DNA from: JBBTVO01 sp038058335
Lineage (GTDB): Bacteria; Patescibacteriota; Microgenomatia; Levybacterales; UBA12049
NCBI GenBank assembly: GCA_038058335.1
Contig: JBBUBI010000001.1
Location: forward strand, 1 to 26,164
Length of the DNA stretch: 26,164 nt
Direction of reading: 5' to 3'
Of this stretch, positions 20,824 through 26,164 are shown piece after piece (positions within the stretch are counted from its first letter, which is position 1; every line of letters starts with the position of its first letter). The notes below the pieces were generated by a model, which saw only the letters and a list, made by a program, of their open reading frames with translations, searched no databases and was not told the origin of the DNA. Position numbers and translations under genes: made by a program.

Positions 20824-22521
20824 AATTTTTTCTTCGGCAAGTTTTTTTCTTTTTGCGATATGATCTAAATGTTTTTCTCTTTCTTGCGCAAACCCATCTG
20901 TATCAAGCCCGAATTTTCCAATCATATTTGTTGCAAATCGTGCACTCAGATAATGAGGCATAATTACATAAGTGGCCCCTGCTCTATACAGTTCTTCGGT
21001 TTCATCCATATCGCGTGAAAGGACAAGAATAATTGCATTCGGACTTTCAGTTCTTATTTGATTTGTAAGAAGCATGTTTGTCTTAAAGTCGGGAATAGTC
21101 GAGACGCACATTTTAGTTTTTGATAAATTGAGCTCTGATAAAAATTCTACATCTTGTGCATCTCCGAACCGATACGGAATATTTTCACTTTTTAGTTTTT
21201 TTATTGAATCAGGATTAAAATCAATAACAAGGAACTTTTTGTCTAATTTTTCAAAAGATTTCAAAAAATCCTGACCTGCTTTGTCATACCCAAACATAAT
21301 AATTTCATACCGCTCCGAATCAGTATTTATCTCTCTATCATTTGGTTTTCGTATTTCAAAGATTGAAAGAAGTTTTTCGAGTTTTCCATATGTTTTCCCA
21401 GAATGAATTATAAGATAGGTAGATAGAGTGATGGTTATTAGAGCTACAAGAGTTATCAGTGACAAAATGTCTTTTGATATATAACCAAGAGAAAGCGCAA
21501 GCGCTACGAGGATTAGAGAGAATTCGCTTATTTGGGTTACAGTTACTCCAGTCATAAATCCGGTCCGGCGTTTGTAGCCCAAAAGGTTCATTGCAATCAT
21601 CACGATTATGGGTCGTCCTACCAAAACAAAAAATGACAGGACGATGGTAGGAATGATCATTGTAAAAATATTTCCTATCACCATTTGTGAACCAAGCAGG
21701 ACAAAAAATAGAACTATAAAAAAATCGCGAAGAGGCTTGAGTCTTGACTCGATTTCATAAGAAAATGGAGTAAGGGAAAGCATTATCCCAGCGATAAGTG
21801 CGCCTATTTCTATTGAAAAACCAAGTATATGGAAGAGCGCAGCAAGTCCCAGCCCCCATGTTATAGAGAATAGAAATAGAAGTTCAGTTGAGGAGGCCAT
21901 AAATACACTTATTCGTGGCATGACAAATGATGAAACAAGATAAAGCGTTATCAAAATTCCTGCAGATTTAAGAAGCAGAAGACCTGTAATAGTTGCAAGA
22001 CTTGCTTCATTTGTTTGAGCAAATGAAGGAATTACAAGAAGAAGAATCGTTGCAACGATATCCTCAAAAAGTAAAAACCCAATGGATATTCTTCCATAAA
22101 GCTTATGAAGAGCATTCTTATCAGAAAGAATTTTAAGAACTATAATCGTGCTGGAGAAAGAAATTGCCAGCGAAATAAATATAGCCGTCATAAAATTAAA
22201 TCCCAGTATTATTGAAAGACCGAAGCCTATGATAGTACTGAAGATCACTTCACCCGCTCCAGCAATAATCGAAACTTTTCCTACTTCTTTTATGATCTTA
22301 GGGCTTAAATTAAGCCCCATTATAAAGAGAAGAATTGCAACTCCTATTTTTGAAAAAAGTTCTATATCACTTCTTGATTGATAAATATTTAGAAAATACG
22401 GCCCAATAAATATTCCTGCAAGAATATAGCCAACTATTAGGGGTTGCTTCAAAATTCTCATAATGATTGAGAATAGAGTAGCAATGAATACAATAGCAGT
22501 AAGTTCAAGGAAAAGTTCCAT
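20779..22521 (-). CDS. Kef-type monovalent cation/H+ antiporter with RCK domain (CPA2)
   Basis: The 580-residue protein joins a CPA2 antiporter domain (about residues 1-380, roughly 12 membrane helices, beginning PLIVGYILAGIFIGPYFLN) to a TrkA-N/RCK nucleotide-binding domain at about 400-525. The RCK domain reads IIMFGYDKAGQDFLKSFEK and then LVIDFNPDSIKKLKSENI, with the acidic residue after the second strand. Such proteins exchange K+ or Na+ for protons under control of a bound nucleotide. The last 50 residues are charged and probably coiled (EKHLDHIAKRKKLAEEKISA). The final 15 codons overlap uppP. A TACGAT at 22529-22534 (minus) seven bases before the ATG is a weak leaderless-type -10 box. 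Confidence 0.9.
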   Translation of the reverse strand: MELFLELTAIVFIATLFSIIMRILKQPLIVGYILAGIFIGPYFLNIYQSRSDIELFSKIGVAILLFIMGLNLSPKIIKEVGKVSIIAGAGEVIFSTIIGFGLSIILGFNFMTAIFISLAISFSSTIIVLKILSDKNALHKLYGRISIGFLLFEDIVATILLLVIPSFAQTNEASLATITGLLLLKSAGILITLYLVSSFVMPRISVFMASSTELLFLFSITWGLGLAALFHILGFSIEIGALIAGIMLSLTPFSYEIESRLKPLRDFFIVLFFVLLGSQMVIGNIFTMIIPTIVLSFFVLVGRPIIVMIAMNLLGYKRRTGFMTGVTVTQISEFSLILVALALSLGYISKDILSLITLVALITITLSTYLIIHSGKTYGKLEKLLSIFEIRKPNDREINTDSERYEIIMFGYDKAGQDFLKSFEKLDKKFLVIDFNPDSIKKLKSENIPYRFGDAQDVEFLSELNLSKTKMCVSTIPDFKTNMLLTNQIRTESPNAIILVLSRDMDETEELYRAGATYVIMPHYLSARFATNMIGKFGLDTDGFAQEREKHLDHIAKRKKLAEEKISAEDKTEDNKKDTQ

Positions 22522-22570
22522 TCAGTCTATCGTACATAAAATGAGGCTTAATTAAAAGAGCTTTAATTGT

Positions 22571-22576
22571 TATAAT
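22571..22576 (+). promoter_or_regulatory. Extended -10 box of the Nudix hydrolase gene, leaderless
   Basis: TGT-TATAAT with TATAAT at 22571-22576 is six bases from the GTG at 22583. The start codon is GTG, showing that the spacing, not the ATG, is the constant. Confidence 0.65.
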
Positions 22577-22582
22577 CAACTT

Positions 22583-23023
22583 GTGAAAAGGGGAATTGAT
22601 GTGCCGGGTGTTTCTGTAGTTTTCTTTTGTCATAACGGAAAAGGAAATATTCTCATGGGAAAAAGAAGCAAGACCACGCGCGATGAGCGCGGAAGATGGG
22701 ATTTGGGCGGGGGAGCGGTGGAGTTTGGAGAAAAAACTGAAGACGCACTTCAGCGGGAGATAAGGGAAGAATATGGGACAGATGTTTTAGAATTTGACTT
22801 CCTGGGATTTATGGATGTTCACAGAGTAGATCATGAAAGAAACAAAACTCACTGGGTTGCTCTTTGCTACAAAGTCTTAGTTGATAGGGAAAAAGTGAAG
22901 AACGCTTCACCAAAAGATCATGATGAAATCGGTTGGTTTACTCTTGATAATTTACCAAATCCAGTACACTCGCAACTTCCTACATTTCTTGAAAAATATA
23001 AAAAAAGATTGGTTGCAAAATAG
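22583..23023 (+). CDS. Nudix hydrolase
   Basis: The 146-residue protein has an intact Nudix box, GGAVEFGEKTEDALQREIRE followed by EYG, at about residues 51-73, with the Arg and Glu residues for metal binding. The N-terminal part (GVSVVFFCHNGKGNILMGKR) is the usual first strands of the fold, and RWDLGGGAVEFGE leads into the box. Such enzymes hydrolyse nucleoside diphosphates linked to another group, and the substrate cannot be read from sequence. Contrast the degenerate copy at 7775. It starts with GTG and probably forms a single-gene leaderless unit. Confidence 0.88.
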   Translation: MKRGIDVPGVSVVFFCHNGKGNILMGKRSKTTRDERGRWDLGGGAVEFGEKTEDALQREIREEYGTDVLEFDFLGFMDVHRVDHERNKTHWVALCYKVLVDREKVKNASPKDHDEIGWFTLDNLPNPVHSQLPTFLEKYKKRLVAK

Positions 23024-23062
23024 CTCCCTTTATGTCTAGAATAGATTACTGCCCAAATCGCT

Positions 23063-23785
23063 ATGATATGGGGAAAGCTAACTAAGTTATCCGAAAAAGC
23101 TTTAAAAATTCTTCTTAAATCACCAAGAATAACTGCCTCAGTATTTTTGATTTTCGTATTTATAATTGTTTCAATTGCTTCAGGCGAGAAGGATTTGGAT
23201 CGGCCAATGGAATCTCGAGGGCCAAAAGTAAAAGGAGATTCCATAAATGCAATCTCAAACCCCAGCGTTGTTCCAGCAAGATTTGTTACTAATGAAAATA
23301 AGAGTGGAATTTCAGGGGAAGTAACGGAAGAGAAAATTGTCCCAAGCTCTACGCCGGCGTCTGTAAGAACAGAAGAGTCATCTACTGTATCCTCCTCAGG
23401 AACTGTTTTTGCAAGTCCATCTTCTGATTCCGGTTTACTATCTTCAGTAAATTCATTCAGGTCTGCAAATGGAGGATTGCCAGGTCTAAATTCAAGTGGA
23501 AGCTTGTGTGATGTTGCTTCAAAGAGATTAAGCGAGCTTCTTGCGTTGGGAAGTTTGGACAGTCATGCAGGATTTGGCAAATATTTTCAGGGACAATCTG
23601 AATTTAACGCAATGGGGGAAGTGATTTTCCAATCAAGCAATCAAACAACTCCTGATTATGCAGTAAATGAAGGATGGGCAAAGTCAACTGCAGGCCACAG
23701 AGAAAATATGCTTGATGCGAAATGGAATTACGGATGCGGAGCGACCAACGGATACTTTGCAGTATTTAATTTTGGTAAAAAATAG
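23063..23785 (+). CDS. Membrane-anchored CAP/SCP-domain surface protein
   Basis: The 240-residue protein has a short basic start, one membrane segment at about residues 22-40 (ITASVFLIFVFIIVSIAS), a low-complexity Ser/Thr/Val linker to about 125, and a C-terminal CAP domain. In the CAP domain LLSSVNSFRSANGGLPGL opens the fold. His in LDSHAGFGKYF and Glu in FNAMGEVIF correspond to the conserved pocket residues, and GWAKSTAGHRENMLDAKW is a strong family match. Two Cys (CDVA and YGCGA) may pair outside the cell. CAP proteins are extracellular, and the role of bacterial ones is mostly unknown. The stop is one base from the stop of the convergent ZIP gene. Confidence 0.85.
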   Translation: MIWGKLTKLSEKALKILLKSPRITASVFLIFVFIIVSIASGEKDLDRPMESRGPKVKGDSINAISNPSVVPARFVTNENKSGISGEVTEEKIVPSSTPASVRTEESSTVSSSGTVFASPSSDSGLLSSVNSFRSANGGLPGLNSSGSLCDVASKRLSELLALGSLDSHAGFGKYFQGQSEFNAMGEVIFQSSNQTTPDYAVNEGWAKSTAGHRENMLDAKWNYGCGATNGYFAVFNFGKK

Positions 23786-23786
23786 T

Positions 23787-24569
23787 TTAGTTTCCGTGGG
23801 TAATTAGCGAAGTAGAGATCCACATAGTTGCTATTCCTGTAAGAAAAAGCAGCGTTTCTATAATAGCAAAATTTTTCCTCTTTTCATGGTGAATTTCGGG
23901 GATAAGATCAGAAGCGGCGATATAAATGAAAAATCCTGCAGTGATAGCAATAAAAATTGGAATATAATTTTCTAATACGTTTCCAAGTGAAAATACAATA
24001 AGAGCACCTGCTATTGAAATAAGGGCGCTTAATATATTAACTAATATAATATTTTTTCGCTTCATCCCTTTGTGAAGCATTAGTCCAAAGTCACCAATTT
24101 CCTGAGGAAGCTCGTGTGCGAAGACTGCAATACTTGTTATTATTCCTACTGCGGGATTTACCAAGAATGTAGCTGCTATGACAATTCCATCAAGAAAATT
24201 ATGTACGATGTCTCCAATAATTATTAACGGTAAAGTATTCTTTGAAGTTTTTTCTTCAGAATGCTCATGGTATTCATCATGATGGTGGAACCAGTGTATA
24301 AACCTTTCTGTTAGAAAAAATATGACTATTCCTACAAGTGTCCACAAGAAAATATCTATACCAAGTTTTTCTCCTTCATGCGCTGCTTCAGGGAGAAGAT
24401 CGAAAAATGCAGTTCCCAGAAGTACTCCTGCAGCAAATGATGCCAAGAAATGAGAAATTTTAATTGCAAACTTCTCATTAAATAGAAGTATTAGTCCACC
24501 GGTAAGACCTCCGACGCTTCCTATAATCGTGAACAATAATATGTTTTCTAAGACTGACAATTCTTGCAT
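23787..24569 (-). CDS. ZIP-family metal transporter
   Basis: The 260-residue membrane protein takes up divalent metals, most likely zinc. Eight hydrophobic helices are predicted. The metal-pathway motifs are IGDIVHNFLDGIVIAATF in helix IV and AVFAHELPQEIGDFGLMLHK in helix V. A His-rich loop (FIHWFHHHDEYHEHSEE, about residues 91-107) lies between helices III and IV, as in many ZIP proteins. It overlaps the end of the Fur-family gene by 22 bases, so the two form an operon, and that regulator and its operator suggest control by metal. The ATG at 24569 lies within the last codons of the regulator. Confidence 0.92.
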   Translation of the reverse strand: MQELSVLENILLFTIIGSVGGLTGGLILLFNEKFAIKISHFLASFAAGVLLGTAFFDLLPEAAHEGEKLGIDIFLWTLVGIVIFFLTERFIHWFHHHDEYHEHSEEKTSKNTLPLIIIGDIVHNFLDGIVIAATFLVNPAVGIITSIAVFAHELPQEIGDFGLMLHKGMKRKNIILVNILSALISIAGALIVFSLGNVLENYIPIFIAITAGFFIYIAASDLIPEIHHEKRKNFAIIETLLFLTGIATMWISTSLITHGN

Positions 24570-24970
24570 AATCCAAAAAACTCAAGCGAGTGAGTTTTGA
24601 TAATAAATTTTTTCTTTTCCTGAATTTCCTTTTCAAGCGCGTCAATAGGGCAGTCGGAAATGTCCTCGATGCTTCCGCAGTTTTGACAAATCAAATGGTG
24701 GTGATTATCATTTCTTGAAATTTCATATCTTGCTTTTCCCTCATTAAGATTAATCTGCTTTGTAAGCCCTTTTTCAGTAAAAGAGTTCATCGTCCGGAAT
24801 ATTGTGGCGAAATCTGTCTTAAGACCCTTCTTATTAAGTAGAGAAAAAATATGGGATATATCCAGGGGTGTAACTGATTTTTCCAGAATATTTAGAACAG
24901 CAAGGCGAGCAGGCGTTGCCTTTAGATTAATATTTTTCAATTCGTCTTTACAGTTGTGAATGCTAATCAT
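24548..24970 (-). CDS. Fur-family metal-dependent repressor, Zur-like
   Basis: From the ATG at 24970 the protein has 140 residues. The winged-helix domain reads LKATPARLAVLNILEKSVTP and then LKTDFATIFRTMNSFTEKGL. The metal region has HHHLICQNCGSIEDI and the C-terminal FGLCKNCQS, giving the two CxxC pairs of the structural zinc site. The promoter sets the start: the -10 box TATACT leaves only two bases before the ATG at 24976, which would precede the transcript, but eight before the ATG at 24970. It shares an operon with a ZIP transporter and has a palindrome inside its own promoter, so zinc-dependent autorepression is likely. Fur or Mur specificity cannot be excluded. Confidence 0.88.
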   Translation of the reverse strand: MISIHNCKDELKNINLKATPARLAVLNILEKSVTPLDISHIFSLLNKKGLKTDFATIFRTMNSFTEKGLTKQINLNEGKARYEISRNDNHHHLICQNCGSIEDISDCPIDALEKEIQEKKKFIIKTHSLEFFGLCKNCQS

Positions 24971-25007
24971 TTGCATTTAGTATATGCAAGTAGTTTGCAT
25001 TTGTCAA
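24971..25007 (-). promoter_or_regulatory. Promoter of the zur-like/ZIP operon with embedded operator
   Basis: On the minus strand TTGACA (25002-25007), a 17-base spacer and TATACT (24979-24984) form a near-perfect promoter. The spacer holds a 17-base palindrome, ATGCAAGTAGTTTGCAT in plus orientation (24984-25000, six-base arms, five-base centre). A third half-site, TTGCAT at 24971-24976, forms another inverted pair with the ATGCAA. Binding here would block RNA polymerase. The divergent promoter at 25032-25037 is close enough to be affected. Confidence 0.75.
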
Positions 25008-25031
25008 GAGGTTAAATTTTATAAGATTTGA

Positions 25032-25037
25032 TATACT
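25032..25037 (+). promoter_or_regulatory. Extended -10 box of the YibE/F-like gene, leaderless
   Basis: TGA-TATACT with TATACT at 25032-25037 lies seven bases from the ATG at 25045. It is an intact promoter in front of an interrupted gene. Confidence 0.6.
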
Positions 25038-25044
25038 AATCAAT

Positions 25045-25524
25045 ATGTTTCTGCGAATAATCCAAATTTTTGTAATAGTTTTTCTGCTAATTATCTTTCT
25101 TCCAAAAATTTCTCACGCTCAACTTCAGGATTCAAGATACGAAGCAAAGGTTACAAAAATCCTTGAAGAAAGATCGATTAAAGTCTCCGGTAAAACACAA
25201 CTGTATCAGAAAATTGAACTGCAAATTACAAACGGAAATTTAAAAGACAAAAAAGTAATTATAGAGAGCGGAAAAATTCCACTTTCCTATTTGCCGAAAT
25301 ATAAAGAAGCAGATACTGTATTTATAGTCAAAACAAATGTATTGGGAGATAAAGAAACTTTTTTGATTACTGATTTTGTCAGAAAACCCCCGATATATAT
25401 TCTCTTATCGATCTTTGTGCTTCTTACAATTTTTATCGGAAGGATTCGCGGCGCGCTATCACTTTTGGGAATGGCGATATCATTTGCTACGATTTTTATA
25501 TTCGTATTGCCGAGTATAATTTAA
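25045..25524 (+). pseudogene. YibE/F-like membrane protein, N-terminal part up to an in-frame TAA
   Basis: The 159 residues comprise a signal peptide (about residues 1-25, ending near ISHAQ) and an extracytoplasmic strand-rich domain (YEAKVTKILEERSIKVSGKT and onward). A membrane helix at about 118-135 and the start of a second, ISFATIFIFVLPSII, follow. The TAA at 25522-25524 falls inside the membrane core, and the same frame continues without another stop to 26163 with matching family sequence. This is therefore one gene interrupted by a nonsense codon, not two genes. The mutation could be real, a sequencing error, or tolerated by readthrough. Confidence 0.75.
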
Positions 25525-25587
25525 GGAAAAGATCCGGTATTTATTGCAGTTGCTGCTTCGATATTTCTAATTCCTATCACTTTTTAT

Positions 25588-26163
25588 TTGTCTCACGGAA
25601 TTAATGGTAAGACAACGTCTGCTGTAATCGGAACAGTAATTGCTCTTGTCGTGACTGGAATTCTCGCGAGTGTATTTGCTGATTTGGTACATTTGTCCGG
25701 ATTTTCTTCGGATGAAGCAAGTTTTGTGCAGACTATGAGCAAAGGAGGACTTAATATGAGCGGTCTTCTGCTTGCGGGAATAATTATTGGAATGCTTGGA
25801 GTTTTGGACGACATTACAATTTCTCAGTCAGCAATTGTCTATAAATTAAAAGAAACAGATGTAAGATTAAATTTTACAGAGATATGGGCTAAGGCAATGG
25901 ATATCGGAAAAGACCATATTGCTTCTATGGTGAATACATTAGTTTTGGTTTATACAGGCGCATCGCTTCCGCTTTTATTGTTATTTGTAAATAGCACTGT
26001 GCCATTCGGTGACGTGCTCAATTACGAAATGCTTGCTGAGGAAATTGTAAGAACTCTGGTAGGAAGTATAGGATTAATTCTAGCAGTTCCCATAACTACA
26101 TTTATAGCCTCATATCTAGTAGATTTTAAGAAAAATAAATTAATTTTCTTCAGAGATAAATAA
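25588..26163 (+). pseudogene. YibE/F-like membrane protein, C-terminal part after the in-frame TAA
   Basis: These 191 residues, counted from the TTG at 25588, continue the frame of the preceding fragment; coding similarity actually resumes at 25525 (GKDPVFIAVAASIFLIPITF). The sequence is membrane helices with YibE/F family stretches such as YLSHGINGKTTSAVIGTVIA, GLLLAGIIIGMLGVLDDITI, MDIGKDHIASMVNTLVLVYT and LVGSIGLILAVPITTFIASY. YibE/F proteins are multi-helix membrane proteins of unknown transport or signalling role. No ribosome site is seen near the TTG, so independent expression of this half is doubtful. The frame ends at 26163, one base before the end of the window. Confidence 0.75.
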
Positions 26164-26164
26164 T

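Noticed and set aside
25522..25524. Alternative genetic code or stop-codon recoding
   Set aside because: The interrupted codon is TAA, used as a normal stop by many genes here. TGA also ends intact genes (cyoC, HMG-CoA synthase, uppP), so the UGA-as-glycine code of some CPR lineages does not apply.
1..26164. CRISPR arrays, tRNA or rRNA genes, insertion sequences, prophage or plasmid genes
   Set aside because: Reading both strands I saw no regularly spaced repeats, no tRNA-like cloverleaf, no transposase or integrase, and no gap large enough to hide an rRNA gene.

Overview
The window is AT-rich, tightly packed bacterial DNA from a lineage that uses UGA as an ordinary stop. The best guess is a Patescibacteria/CPR member, possibly Microgenomates. 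That guess rests on small proteins, almost no intergenic space, and a bo3-type quinol oxidase next to an archaeal/eukaryote-like mevalonate pathway. It comes from pattern recognition, not from a marker gene.

Layout. (1) 73-2011, plus strand: a small membrane protein, an MDR-family oxidoreductase, a stand-alone YqfO/NIF3 PII-like insert protein and an unknown 119-aa protein, three of them with their own promoter. (2) 2073-8233, minus strand: one long operon, transcribed in the order Nudix-like protein, truB, cyoA, cyoB, cyoC, cyoD, cyoE and a small three-helix membrane protein. (3) 8302-9970: a TfoX-N protein and a minus-strand ECF sigma factor module with two small membrane proteins. (4) 10041-19035, plus strand: a ten-gene mevalonate operon. 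Its order is HMG-CoA reductase, HMG-CoA synthase, thiolase, DUF35, mevalonate kinase, SAM methyltransferase, phosphomevalonate kinase-like GHMP kinase, HAD phosphatase, IDI-like Nudix and diphosphomevalonate decarboxylase. It covers acetyl-CoA to isopentenyl diphosphate, with possibly dimethylallyl diphosphate. (5) 19075-23785: a divergent SAM hydroxide adenosyltransferase, undecaprenyl-diphosphatase, a Kef-type antiporter, a Nudix hydrolase and a CAP-domain surface protein. (6) 23787-26163: a Zur-like regulator with a ZIP metal transporter, and a YibE/F-like membrane protein interrupted by an in-frame TAA.

How the parts connect. The oxidase keeps the quinol-site residues and lacks CuA, so it should oxidise quinol. 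Its heme O synthase (CyoE) needs farnesyl diphosphate, which the mevalonate operon can feed. UppP recycles another isoprenoid, the undecaprenyl carrier. No heme or quinone biosynthesis gene is visible here.

Most notable observations. Transcription units often begin with a TATAAT-like -10 box only 6-8 nt before the start codon, which predicts leaderless mRNAs, while several operon-internal genes have Shine-Dalgarno sequences. Several pathway enzymes have substitutions at normally critical positions: CyoB K-channel Lys to Gln, IDI-like Cys to Ser, decarboxylase Asp to Asn, and a DUF35 protein without its zinc ribbon. A palindrome sits inside the promoter of the zur-like gene. No tRNA, rRNA, CRISPR array, insertion sequence or origin was seen, and no gene-free stretch exceeds 300 bases.
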